Assembly (NCBI GenBank): GCA_009379995.1
Contig: WHSR01000065.1
Coordinates: 1-33,112 of the forward strand
Origin: Streptosporangiales bacterium
Lineage (GTDB): Bacteria > Actinomycetota > Actinomycetes > Streptosporangiales > WHSR01
Direction: 5' to 3'
Length of the DNA: 33,112 nucleotides
Shown here: piece after piece, positions 25,327 through 33,063 of the stretch
Position numbering within the stretch: the first letter of the stretch is position 1
How the letters are laid out: each line of letters opens with the position of its first letter
Position numbers and translations under genes: made by a program
Notes under the pieces: model-generated
Database searches by the model: none
The model's input: only the letters and a program-made list of their open reading frames with translations
Told to the model about the DNA's origin: nothing

Positions 25327-26184
25327 GTGCTCGGAGTTGAACAGGTTACCGAGCCGCTGGCCGAACACGGCGAAGGGCCGGTCTGGGACGCGGCCAACAA
25401 CGTCCTGTACTGGGTCGACATGCTGGCCGGCGACATCTTGTCGCTCCCGGCGGGTGGCGTTGTTGCGCGCGCACACGTGAGCAAGGTGGCCGCCGTCGTA
25501 CGGCCGCGCCGCCAGGGAGGACTGGTCGTCGCCGTGGAAAACGGGTTCGCGGTGATCGACCCGGGGCAGCGGGAGCCACGGATCGTGGCCGAAGTCTTCC
25601 ACGACCCCGCGATCCGGATGAACGAGGGGGGCTGCGATCCGCAGGGACGGTTCTACTGCGGGTCCATGGCCTACGACCGGACGCCGGGCCTCGGCACGGT
25701 GTACCGGCTCGACCCGGACGGCAGCGTGCACGTCGTGCTGGAGGACGTGACCATCTCCAACGGGCTGGCATGGAGCCTGGACGGGGGGACCGTCTACTAC
25801 GTGGACACCCCGACGCGGCGGATCGACGCCTTCGACTTCGACGCGGCCACGGGGACGTTCGCCAACCGGCGGCCGGCCGTCCACGTCGAGGACACCGACG
25901 GTAGGCCGGACGGCATGACCATCGACGCCGAGGGCTGCCTGTGGGTGGCGCTGTTCGGCGGCTCAGCGGTACGGCGCTACACACCGGACGGAAAGGTCGA
26001 CACCGTCATCGAGCTGCCGGTCAGCCAGGTCACCGCATGCACCTTCGGCGGGCCCGGCCTGGACGAGCTGTACATCACGACGTCCCGGCAGGGACTCCCG
26101 CCCGGTGTGCAGCCCGACGCCGGAGCCCTGTTCCGGGCCCGTCCGGGCGTCCGCGGCGTACCCGCGCTGGACTTCGCGGGATAG
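25327..26184 (+). CDS. SMP-30/gluconolactonase/LRE family protein
   Basis: A 285-aa six-bladed beta-propeller. The metal-site residues of this family are visible: Glu in EHGEGPVWD (about residue 16), Asn in ISNGLAWS and Asp in GRPDGMTID. RMNEGGCDPQGRFYCGSM is also typical. Such enzymes hydrolyse sugar lactones (for example glucono- or arabinonolactone). GTG 25327 follows GGGGAGGGG. No sugar oxidase or transporter of its own is adjacent, so the substrate is unknown. No signal peptide. Confidence 0.88.
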   Translation: MLGVEQVTEPLAEHGEGPVWDAANNVLYWVDMLAGDILSLPAGGVVARAHVSKVAAVVRPRRQGGLVVAVENGFAVIDPGQREPRIVAEVFHDPAIRMNEGGCDPQGRFYCGSMAYDRTPGLGTVYRLDPDGSVHVVLEDVTISNGLAWSLDGGTVYYVDTPTRRIDAFDFDAATGTFANRRPAVHVEDTDGRPDGMTIDAEGCLWVALFGGSAVRRYTPDGKVDTVIELPVSQVTACTFGGPGLDELYITTSRQGLPPGVQPDAGALFRARPGVRGVPALDFAG

Positions 26185-26266
26185 CGGGATAGGGGATGGC
26201 GGGACGGTCGCCGCGTCCTCGGTCCCCGGGTTCGTCTACCCTGGATGCGGGCATGGTAGTTAGGCT

Positions 26267-26295
26267 TTGCTGACCCACACGCGGCCCGGTAGCCT
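26267..26295 (+). promoter_or_regulatory. Predicted tRNA-Ser promoter
   Basis: TTGCTG (26267-26272) and TAGCCT (26290-26295) have a 17-bp spacer and lie 36 bp before the tRNA. A hairpin CCGGTAGC/GCTACCGG (26286-26293 / 26302-26309) overlaps the -10; it could also end the upstream gene. Confidence 0.5.
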
Positions 26296-26330
26296 AGCTG
26301 AGCTACCGGCACCTACCTGGGTTGCCGACA

Positions 26331-26420
26331 GGAGGCTTCGCCTAGTCCGGTCTATGGCGCCGCACTGCTAATGCGGTTAGGGCCACGGGTCCTTCCGGGG
26401 TTCGAATCCCCGAGCCTCCG
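26331..26420 (+). tRNA. tRNA-Ser (anticodon GCU)
   Basis: A 90-nt cloverleaf with the long variable arm of tRNA-Ser. Acceptor GGAGGCT (26331-26337) pairs with AGCCTCC (26413-26419). The anticodon arm is CCGCA-CTGCTAA-TGCGG with anticodon GCT, and the T arm is CGGGG-TTCGAAT-CCCCG. CCA is not encoded. It is the probable integration site of the element that follows. Confidence 0.96.
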
Positions 26421-26428
26421 CCCCGACC

Positions 26429-26458
26429 AGGGAGTCCGCCCACAGACGCGGACTCCCT
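26429..26458. terminator. Shared terminator between tRNA-Ser and integrase
   Basis: A perfect 11-bp inverted repeat AGGGAGTCCGC (26429-26439) / GCGGACTCCCT (26448-26458) with an 8-nt loop. It lies 8 bp after the tRNA and touches the stop codon of the oppositely directed integrase gene, so it can serve both. Confidence 0.75.
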
Positions 26459-28053
26459 CATTCTTGGTTGAGATCATTTTGTCCTCCTGATGGCCCATTG
26501 ATGGTCCTAACGATGGACGAGTCGTCTCGCCGGTTGCGGCGCGGCACGAACGCCATGATGGCGCTCGCTGCCTGTTCGGCGAGTTCCTCGGCGACGGCGG
26601 TGTAGACGTCGTCGGTGAACGATGTGCTCGCGTGGCCGAGCATGTCTGAGATCGCCTTGATCGGTACGTGGGCGGCGCGCAGCATGGTCGCGGCACCGTG
26701 CCGGAGGTCGTGGAACCGGATCGGCGGCAGCGGACCGCCCTCTACGGCCACGCGTACGGCTTGCTCGCTGATGCGATGGCGTCGGGCGATCCTGGCGACG
26801 CTCCAGCCCTCGTCGTAGTAGCGACACCGAATCGCGGCGTACTGGGTGAGGTGCTGGTTGAAGCGCTCAGAGATGTACCCCGGGCGGAGCGCGCGGCCGT
26901 CCTCGTAGGTGAAGACTCGGCCGGAGTCCTGGTACGCGTCTCCCCATGCCAGGCGTTCTTCGAGCTGGCGTTTGCTCCATGCCTGGAGCACACGCGCGGT
27001 CTCCTTGTCGAGGATGAGCTGCCGGTCGGAACTCTCGGACTTGGGATCGTCGAGTTCATCGTCGACCTGGGCTTGCCGGATGTGCAGTCGCCGCCTCTTG
27101 ATGCTGAGGTCGGGCCGCTCCAGGCCGACCACCTCACCGCGCCGGGGACCGTAGTAGGCGTCGACGTGGTAGAGGGCGTACAGTCGCTCCCCTGCCGCCT
27201 CGATGAAGTCGAGGTAGGTGCCGCACTGGTGGGTGGTCCACACCATGACCTTGCCGGGGATCTGGCCAGTCTCCAGCCAGTGCTCGACACGTTCCTCGGT
27301 CCACGGGAGGGGCTTGATTCTGCCCTTCTTCTTGCTCCCGGTGGACTTGAAGATCCCGGCCGCCGGGTTGAAGGGGAGGATGTGGTCGTGGTTCACGGCC
27401 ATGTTGAGTGCTGCGGTCCCCACCGCATGGATGCGCTTGATCCGAGACTCCGACAGCGGCCGAGTCGAAATACGCCTCCCCTCCTGCGACGCCCGTGCCT
27501 CCAACAGGCGACGCAAGAGGTCGGAATCCTTCGCGTTCTCCCCTCGTCGGTTGATCTTCCGCATAGCGACGTAGAGGTCTCGAAAGTGGTGATCGCGAAG
27601 GTCAACCAAGGGGACGTGTCCGAGGCCCGGCTTAAGGTACAGCTCGATCGCCTCGCGCTCCGCCTCCAGCGTGGAATCGGCCAGTTCACCCTCAGACACG
27701 CGCCATTCGTGCCACCGATTGAGGTAGGCACCGAATTTCATCTTGCGATCGGTGTTGTACCCCGTCCCGGTTTCCTGGCCGAGGACTTTGGTGAGTTCTT
27801 CGCGCACCTCGCGCTCGGTGTCGCATGGGCCGACGCGTGGCCGCCTGCGCTTACCGTCCGCCTTCGGAGGCGCCTCGTATCGGGCGTACCACTTCCCGTG
27901 GTTCGGGTTCCACCGCCATCGTGGGTTACCGGCCCTATCCAGCTTGGCGGTGCCGTCCTTGTTACGCTCCCAGATCTTGATCTCCGGGCATCCGTTGCCG
28001 AGCAGCCGGCCTGTGTCCGGATCGCGGCACGAGCATGCCTTATATGGCGTCAC
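26458..28053 (-). CDS. int: Tyrosine recombinase/integrase
   Basis: A 531-aa site-specific recombinase. The catalytic set is present: first Arg in YYGPRRGEVVGL (about 304), His-x-x-Arg in FHDLRHGAATML (about 448-451), the later His in MLGHAST, and nucleophile Tyr in DDVYTAV (about 484). The N-terminus has a Cys-containing arm-binding-like part (KACSCRDPDTGR) and a SAM-like core-binding domain. GTG 28053 follows AAGGGAG and overlaps the stop of the Phd-like gene as GTGA. It points towards the tRNA and shares its terminator. Confidence 0.95.
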   Translation of the reverse strand: MTPYKACSCRDPDTGRLLGNGCPEIKIWERNKDGTAKLDRAGNPRWRWNPNHGKWYARYEAPPKADGKRRRPRVGPCDTEREVREELTKVLGQETGTGYNTDRKMKFGAYLNRWHEWRVSEGELADSTLEAEREAIELYLKPGLGHVPLVDLRDHHFRDLYVAMRKINRRGENAKDSDLLRRLLEARASQEGRRISTRPLSESRIKRIHAVGTAALNMAVNHDHILPFNPAAGIFKSTGSKKKGRIKPLPWTEERVEHWLETGQIPGKVMVWTTHQCGTYLDFIEAAGERLYALYHVDAYYGPRRGEVVGLERPDLSIKRRRLHIRQAQVDDELDDPKSESSDRQLILDKETARVLQAWSKRQLEERLAWGDAYQDSGRVFTYEDGRALRPGYISERFNQHLTQYAAIRCRYYDEGWSVARIARRHRISEQAVRVAVEGGPLPPIRFHDLRHGAATMLRAAHVPIKAISDMLGHASTSFTDDVYTAVAEELAEQAASAIMAFVPRRNRRDDSSIVRTINGPSGGQNDLNQE

Positions 28054-28259
28054 GGCTGATCTCCCTTCGGAGACGTTCGTGGGTACTCCGGCCGACCGGC
28101 GGACGTCTCGTGTTCCTCGGCGATGCGGGCCGGGACGACGGCGGCGACGCGACGGCCGTACCGGGTGAGGTAGGTGATCTCGCCGCGATACTCGGCGCGG
28201 CTAACAAGCTCGCCGAGCTTGGCGCGGGCCTGCTCGACGCCGATCTCCTCGGTAGCCAT
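28050..28259 (-). CDS. Phd/YefM-like antitoxin homologue in the integrase operon
   Basis: 69 aa. The N-terminal IGVEQARAKLGELVSRAEYRGEITYLTRYGRRVAAVVP is the DNA-binding half of Phd/YefM antitoxins. The C-terminal tail is short and polar. No toxin (Doc, RelE, VapC or other) follows; the next gene, overlapping by 4 bp, is the integrase. A 26-bp palindrome lies just before its start, as expected for an autorepressor. It may therefore act as a repressor of the phd-int unit rather than an antitoxin (inference). Confidence 0.8.
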   Translation of the reverse strand: MATEEIGVEQARAKLGELVSRAEYRGEITYLTRYGRRVAAVVPARIAEEHETSAGRPEYPRTSPKGDQP

Positions 28260-28267
28260 GCACCAAT

Positions 28268-28293
28268 CCTATAGGACCTTAAGGTGCTATAGG
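28268..28293. promoter_or_regulatory. 26-bp operator palindrome upstream of the Phd-like gene
   Basis: CCTATAG + G + ACCTTAAGGT + G + CTATAGG: the 7-bp arms and the 10-bp core are perfect, with one mismatched pair. It lies 8 bp before ATG 28259, so a bound protein would block the promoter or ribosome site. AT-rich against its surroundings. Confidence 0.75.
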
Positions 28294-28393
28294 AACGACC
28301 AGCCAGGAAGACGATGGCCTGATCGTGCCAAGATCCCACCACCGCAGGGAGCCGTGCCGAGACGGCAACGTGGTCGTGGCTCGACACCGGCGA

Positions 28394-28708
28394 CTAACCA
28401 CGCTCGTCTGTGTGGCCGGACGAGGATTGCCCGAGGACGTCGAGTATTGACGCGACGATTACTCGATACTTTGAACCAAGGCGAACGACCTTGATGCCTA
28501 CCGCCTCCCACGAACGGGTACGAGCCATCTCGTATGCTTTCCATCGAGATATGCCGAGAATCTTTCCGAGGGTCGGGATATCTGTTGTCGGTCCGAGTGC
28601 GCGTATCTCCGCTAGCGTCCAAGGACGCGGCGCCGGATGGATTTGCTTCTCCCTGTTTGGGTTTGCCGTTTCCTGCGAGAGGATATTCCCGTAGTGTTGC
28701 ATCGGCAC
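28394..28708 (-). CDS. xis: Excisionase / AlpA-like helix-turn-helix protein
   Basis: 104 aa from GTG 28708, behind AGAGG. The central IPTLGKILGISRWKAYEMARTRSWEAVGIKVVRLGSKYRVIVASILDVLG is the MerR/AlpA-type winged helix used by Xis proteins of actinomycete integrative elements. The position next to the integrase supports the role: bending attachment sites to favour excision. A 134-bp gap separates it from the Phd-like operon, so it may be regulated separately. Confidence 0.82.
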   Translation of the reverse strand: MPMQHYGNILSQETANPNREKQIHPAPRPWTLAEIRALGPTTDIPTLGKILGISRWKAYEMARTRSWEAVGIKVVRLGSKYRVIVASILDVLGQSSSGHTDERG

Positions 28709-28769
28709 GGTGCATCACCTCTTCTCGCGATTGCCTGGGTTAACTCCTCCGTGGTCACGGTGCGTGGTC

Positions 28770-28843
28770 GTCTTTGTCTTCGTCTACGAGCCCGTTTCGG
28801 CTCTACGCGTGCAGACGCGCGCGAGAGACGTAGACGTAGACGA
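28770..28843. repeat. Inverted hexamer array between traB and xis
   Basis: Three tandem hexamers GTCTTT-GTCTTC-GTCTAC (28770-28787) face GAGAC-GTAGAC-GTAGAC (28825-28841) in the opposite orientation. The inner 9 bp TCGTCTACG (28780-28788) and CGTAGACGA (28835-28843) are perfect inverted copies. A small hairpin GAGCC/GGCTC (28788-28803) lies next to the left array. The site directly follows the traB reading region and may be a clt/TRS-type transfer locus, an origin or an Xis site. Confidence 0.65.
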
Positions 28844-30654
28844 TTACTCAGCGTTACCCGTTGCGGCACGCCAACGACCTCGGCTGACTTGGACAACCTG
28901 TCCGCGATCGGCAAGCTCGCGGAGCCGCTGATACACCCATGGGCGGCTCATTTCGGTTGCCGCAATCAGGTCGTGTACGGGGGGACGCCCTTGTCCGGGG
29001 CGACCGCCAGAGCGGCCCACAGGATGGCCTCAGGGGCGCGGTCGTGCTCGGTGCCGTGGTCGAGGTCGTCCGGGCATGCGAGAGCGTCTGACCGCTCCCG
29101 TGGCCGATCCTGGAGCGCGCGTCGGGACGGCTCGTCCAGCGTCGGGCGGACGTCGGCGTGCCGGCTTGCGGCGTCGTTCACGGCCTGGTCGGTGACCAGG
29201 TAGCTGCGGGCGCGCCGTGGGACGTCGTGCTCCGGCGCGGAAATCAGGAACTTCCCCGGCGCGTTCAGGGTGTGAGCCGACCAGCCGGCTTTCAACATGC
29301 CCTGTCCGAGGATAAGGTCGACATCTCTGCGCTCCCGGACGCGGAAGCTGATTCGGACGTCCATTTGGGAGCGTACCGCGCCCTGTCCCATCGCCTTTTG
29401 CGTTGGCCGTTGAGTCGCCGCTACCAGGGTAGCGGCGACCGCGCGGCCAAGGCGGACGATGGAGTCGGTGAATTCGGCGGCGTCCGGCGCTTCGTCGCCG
29501 AGTTCCGCGTACTCATCGATGATGATCACCAACGCCGGCATCTCCGATGTGGGCTCCCATACCCGCTTCCCCCGATCGGCGAGCATCGTTGCGCGAGCTT
29601 CCACGATCGCCACGGCGTCGCGCAACAAGGCGCGGGCTTGCTCTGGTGTGGTCGCGAGTCGTTCTATGCACGTCGCCCAGGGGCGTAGTTCCATGCCTCG
29701 CTTGAGGTCGATTCCCCAGATGACCACATCGGAACACGCGGAGAGGTTGCCCATCATGACATTGATTCCGCCACTTTTCCCCGATCCGGTCGAGCCGCCG
29801 ATCAACGCGTGACGGCGCAGCAAGAGCACACGTACCGGCGAGCCGTCCTCGAACGGTCCTAGCTCGATCGGCTCGGTCATGCTCGTGATCGACGGTCCAC
29901 GCCACGGGATCGCGTCGGCGTGCGGGTCGGTTTCGAGCACGCGCAGTTCGAAACGGTTCGCGAGGTCATCCGGCGTGGGGAGCGCACGCGCCGCGCCGCG
30001 GAACGTGCCGAGGGCGGACTCGATCGCAGGGAGCTTGCCTAGTACGTCTTCGATTGTCTGGCCGCGCGCTAGCGCGAGGCGGGCGCGCCAGCCCCACATG
30101 TCCACGAGGGCTGACATGACACGAGAGCCTTTCAGGCCGACGGCCTCGGCGATCTCTGGCCATGCGGCGAGCTTGCGTTCGACGCGGACTCGGGCGCGTC
30201 GGCGTCGGTGCGCCCACCACGGGATGGAGAGCAGCGTCCCTACGACGAGGAGAGCTTGGGGAAGCGGCGCGTCGGTTGGCCCGATCGCGGTTGCGGCGGC
30301 AAGCCACAGACCCATTCCCGCGGCCACGACAGCCGCGTAGACAGGTTCGACGACCCGTGCCAGGCCGACGCGCTTGCCGAGCGCCGTGAGAGCGACAGCG
30401 ACCGTACACCCGAATATCGAGATGCCGAGCCACCATTGCGGACGGAATGTGTGCAGTACCCAGCCGGCGAGCATCGTCGTTGCGGCGAGGAAAACTGGCC
30501 CGAGTTCGGAGCGGTAGCGCCACAGCCACCGAAGGATCATCACGATGATGAGGTCGGGTAGCTGGTCGCCGGAGTTGATGACCACCATTGGCTGAAGGCC
30601 ATGGCGACGCATTCTGCGTGCATGCCTACGCATCTTGTACGGGCGGTGCGTCAT
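28844..30654 (-). CDS. TraB/FtsK-type DNA translocase, C-terminal domain in -1 frame
   Basis: The hexameric ATPase that moves double-stranded DNA between mycelial cells in AICE/plasmid transfer. ATG 30654 overlaps the upstream gene by 4 bp. The N-terminal 180 residues carry about four to five membrane segments. The motor domain has Walker A GGSTGSGKSGG (about 286-296) and Walker B LVIIIDEYAEL (about 372-382). The 0 frame stops at 28966 after 562 codons (GVPPYTT). The expected C-terminal winged helix (VHDLIAATEMSRPWVYQRLR...RGRWRAATGNAE) is intact in the -1 frame up to TAA 28844-28846. A slippery C_CCC_CCG lies at the switch. Either programmed frameshifting gives a long form, or a base in the C run is missing. 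Confidence 0.88.
28978..28984 (-). other. C_CCC_CCG slippery heptamer in traB
   Basis: On the minus strand, codons GTC-CCC-CCG form the X_XXY_YYZ pattern. A -1 slip gives GTA CAC GAC, entering exactly the frame of the conserved TraB winged helix. The 0-frame stop follows 3 codons later. Confidence 0.6.
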
Positions 30655-30983
30655 GAACGTCCGCGGTTATTGATCTGGTCGCGGATCTCGTCGCGAATGT
30701 AGGAGAGCGGGTCCGGCTCACCCTCCTGATGTGCGGCGATGACGGCGCGGGCAGCGGCAAGCAGGTTGGCCCGGTCGAGCCGAGTGTCTGCGAGCTGGCC
30801 GCGGAGCCGGGATATCTCTGCTGTCAGCTCCGGCGTGTCCGCGAGCGCGATCTCGATTGTGCGCCAGATTTCGGCGAGGGTCGAAGTAGTGTTCAACAAG
30901 CCGGCAACGATGTGCCGGGCGCTGCGGTTTCTCGCATCGATCCTGTTAAGGTCGAGTCGGTCTTCGTCCGGTGTATTGGGCAC
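30651..30983 (-). CDS. Small helical protein upstream of traB
   Basis: 110 aa from GTG 30983, behind GGAGGGG; the frame runs further 5' without signals. The second half is a coiled coil (ELTAEISRLRGQLADTRLDRANLLAAARAVIAAHQ) with an acidic/basic tail. Its stop overlaps the traB start as ATGA, so it is translationally coupled to the translocase. No family is recognised; a transfer accessory role is inferred from position. Confidence 0.7.
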   Translation of the reverse strand: MPNTPDEDRLDLNRIDARNRSARHIVAGLLNTTSTLAEIWRTIEIALADTPELTAEISRLRGQLADTRLDRANLLAAARAVIAAHQEGEPDPLSYIRDEIRDQINNRGRS

Positions 30984-31021
30984 TAGGCATCCCCTCCTTG
31001 CTGTTGTTCTCGTGGTGTGGG

Positions 31022-31204
31022 TTAGCTGGTCGCCTGCACGAGTGCGGCGAGGAAACGTTGAACGGCAGGTGCGGCGCTTGTGGCGGCGAGCAGAAAGCCA
31101 ATGAGCAGGCACACGATCGCGTGCCGGACACGAAGGCCCATGTACCGAACTGCGACGAACGCGATAGCGCCGAAAATAAAGATTATCGGAATGGAGACGG
31201 TCAA
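31022..31204 (-). CDS. Small two-helix membrane protein, Spd-like
   Basis: 60 aa with two hydrophobic helices (VSIPIIFIFGAIAFVAV and AIVCLLIGFLLAATSAAPAV). Small membrane proteins of this shape are common in the spread (spd) regions of Streptomyces conjugative elements. TTG 31204 is preferred, with GGAAGG upstream inside the end of the previous gene; TTG 31228 is the longer alternative. Confidence 0.65.
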   Translation of the reverse strand: MTVSIPIIFIFGAIAFVAVRYMGLRVRHAIVCLLIGFLLAATSAAPAVQRFLAALVQATS

Positions 31205-31211
31205 GCCTTTC

Positions 31212-31397
31212 TCACCTTCCTTGAGCAAGCTGGTATTCGATAGCGCATGCTTCGTCGACTAATGGCTCGTGGCGACGTGCCTTTCGGCGCTTCCAGCGGG
31301 CGCGGGCACTGCACTTCTCACATCTTCGCTGGCCCTCCTTGCGGAGAGCGCCGCACGGACAGTGATGTGCGTATACGCCGAGAGTTCGCCGACGCAT
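31212..31397 (-). CDS. Small zinc-ribbon protein
   Basis: 61 aa from ATG 31397, behind AGGAGG. It has a CPCGALRKEGQRRCEKC four-cysteine zinc knuckle followed by a basic stretch (ARARWKRRKARRHE), suggesting nucleic-acid binding. Genes of this type occur in the small-gene row of actinomycete integrative elements. The function is unknown. Confidence 0.7.
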   Translation of the reverse strand: MRRRTLGVYAHHCPCGALRKEGQRRCEKCSARARWKRRKARRHEPLVDEACAIEYQLAQGR

Positions 31398-31401
31398 GCG
31401 A

Positions 31402-31644
31402 TCACTTCCTCCTGTCATCGGAGTCGGCCACCTTTTCCGAGTCGCAACGGATTGGAGTTTTCGAATCCAAGGCGTAGAGTCGGAGAAGACGCCGAGTCGC
31501 CATGCCGGCGCGAGTGCGCGGAGTGCCATACAGGCTTTCGTCACGATCTTCTGCGTGAACTCCGACGACGACCATCAGGAACACCCCGAGCGCCACTCCG
31601 AAAACGAGGGCGGCGAGAAGCAGGATGACGACGGGACCGCTCAC
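31402..31644 (-). CDS. Small membrane protein in the transfer gene row
   Basis: 80 aa from GTG 31644, behind GAGGGG; GTG 31650, overlapping the upstream stop as GTGA, is an alternative. One strong N-terminal hydrophobic helix (GPVVILLLAALVFGVALGVFLMVVVGV) is followed by a polar, basic cytoplasmic tail. Probably a membrane-anchored accessory of DNA spread; no family recognised. Confidence 0.6.
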   Translation of the reverse strand: MSGPVVILLLAALVFGVALGVFLMVVVGVHAEDRDESLYGTPRTRAGMATRRLLRLYALDSKTPIRCDSEKVADSDDRRK

Positions 31645-31646
31645 GG

Positions 31647-31997
31647 TCACACCCCCTCGTCCGACTCCGACACGACTGCGCCGGAGTAGGAGAGCAGGGC
31701 GTCGTACCGGGCACGCGCGCTCGCCAGTACTGCGACCGCGCGGTACTGCACCGGACCGAACGCGACCGAGGTCCGGTAGTGGCCGTGGGCGCTGCACCCG
31801 TTATCGACCGTCGAGCCGATTTGGGCCGCGACGCGCTCGACCTCGGCGCGCATCGCCTCGTCCGCGTCCTCCGACACGAACACCGTGGCGTCGACCGTGA
31901 GCGGCGCAGGCAGCTCCGGGCGGGTCTCCAGGAAGTCAGCCAGAGCACGCAGCCCGGCGACCAGGCGGGCGTGATGACCGGGATGGAACAGAGTCAA
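31647..31997 (-). CDS. Conserved AICE/plasmid hypothetical protein
   Basis: 116 aa (HPGHHARLVAGLRALADFLETRPELPAP...FVSEDADEAMRAEVERVAAQIGS...GHYRTSVAFGPVQYRAVAVLASARARYDALLSY). The pattern is familiar from Streptomyces integrative elements and plasmids but has no assigned function. The start is TTG 31997 with AAGGTG 6 nt upstream. First gene of the leftward transfer operon, next to the divergent regulator. Confidence 0.75.
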   Translation of the reverse strand: MTLFHPGHHARLVAGLRALADFLETRPELPAPLTVDATVFVSEDADEAMRAEVERVAAQIGSTVDNGCSAHGHYRTSVAFGPVQYRAVAVLASARARYDALLSYSGAVVSESDEGV

Positions 31998-32019
31998 GAG
32001 ATCACCTTCTAGCGCTCAA

Positions 32020-32100
32020 CTGTGCGCTTTGCGCGTACAGTCGTGTGCTAAGACGCGTGACCGCTCGCCTAAGTTCCCGTCAGGGCGCAAAACTTTGCGC
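32020..32100. promoter_or_regulatory. Divergent control region with two operator-like repeats
   Basis: Two related inverted repeats lie between the leftward transfer operon and the GntR gene: CTGTGCGC-N5-GCGTACAG (32020-32040, one mismatch) and GCGCAAA-AC-TTTGCGC (32085-32100, perfect). Both share a TTTGCGC core. They are likely sites for the GntR/KorSA-type regulator. Confidence 0.55.
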
Positions 32101-32147
32101 GCTAAGCTAGGAGTCGAGAGAACCCCTCGTGAGGAGGCACGTCGGCC

Positions 32148-32959
32148 ATGACCATCCCGCCATCCGGCGCTGTCACGACCATGTACGCGAGCATCCGCGA
32201 CCAGCTCGCGAGCGAGATCACCTCGGACGTCTACCCGGCGGGCGCGCTGCTCCCGTCGATACGCGAAATCATGCAGCGCTGGGAGGTCTCCACCACCACC
32301 GCGCGCCGCGTCCTCGACGAGCTGGTAGCCGCCGGGTACGCGCGCAAGGAAAGCACCCGGGGCCACATCTCCACGGGCGCACCCTCCGCCGAGGCACGCC
32401 TAGTCGCCGGCGTGAGTACCGCGCCGGGCGCTCGGCCCCGCCGGCGGCCATATCCGGCCGTCTCACCGTGCGACCCGTTCAGACGATCCCAGTCGGCGGG
32501 GGCATCGTCCCGAACACCGACATCCAGATTGCCGCCGTCGACGTACGGACTGAGCGTCCGTCCGCCGGCGCGGCGCTTGCGCTTCGGCTCGCCGACCCCT
32601 CGCGGCCGGTCGTCGTCCGTCGCCGGCTCATCGCCGCATCCGACGGCACGCCCGTCCAGCTCCGCGTCAGCTACCTGCCCGTTCCACTCGCCGACGGGAC
32701 CCCGCTTGCCGAGCCTAAACCCATCACCGAACCGTGGCCCGCCGCGCTCGCCGCTCACCTCGGCCGACGCCTCGGCCTAGCCGCCAGCCACATCACGGCC
32801 CGGCACCCACACCCCGACGAGGCCGACGCCCTCGCCCTGCCATCCGACGCAGCCATACTCGTCCGCGAGGACATCCATCACGACGAACACGGAACCCCGA
32901 TCGACTACACCCGCACCATCTGGCCCGGCGACACGACTCGCCTCGCCATCACGGAATGA
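32148..32959 (+). pseudogene. GntR family regulator with UTRA domain, split by a frameshift
   Basis: ATG 32148, behind GAGGAGG, begins a GntR winged helix (YASIRDQLASEITSDVYPAGALLPSIREIMQRWEVSTTTARRVLDELVAAGYARKE). That frame loses sense after about 32435 and runs on to 32780. The UTRA ligand domain (VDVRTERPSAGAALALRLADPSRPVVVRRRLI...YTRTIWPGDTTRLAIT) follows in the -1 frame to TGA 32957-32959. No clean slippery heptamer is in frame, so an indel in the GC-rich linker (about 32430-32445, near GGCCCCGCC) is more likely. A KorSA-type repressor of transfer by position. The DNA-binding half alone might still be made. Confidence 0.8.
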
Positions 32960-33063
32960 CGCCGCAAGCCGCCCCTCCGCGTCTGAGTTCGTGCACCAGG
33001 ACGCGGTTGTAAATCCCAGCCACCAGAGGGGGAAGTTGATCATCTTCTGGGGGGCTGTCGATC

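Noticed and set aside
24436..25884. 482-codon antisense frame over dppF and the SMP-30 gene
   Set aside because: Spans two clear sense genes and has no motif; shadow.
26668..28059. 463-codon frame opposite the integrase
   Set aside because: Shadow of the integrase, whose catalytic residues are all present.
31460..31468. TTCGAATCC, matching part of the tRNA-Ser T loop, as a second attachment site
   Set aside because: Only 9 bases match and it lies inside the small membrane protein gene; the real right end must be outside the window.
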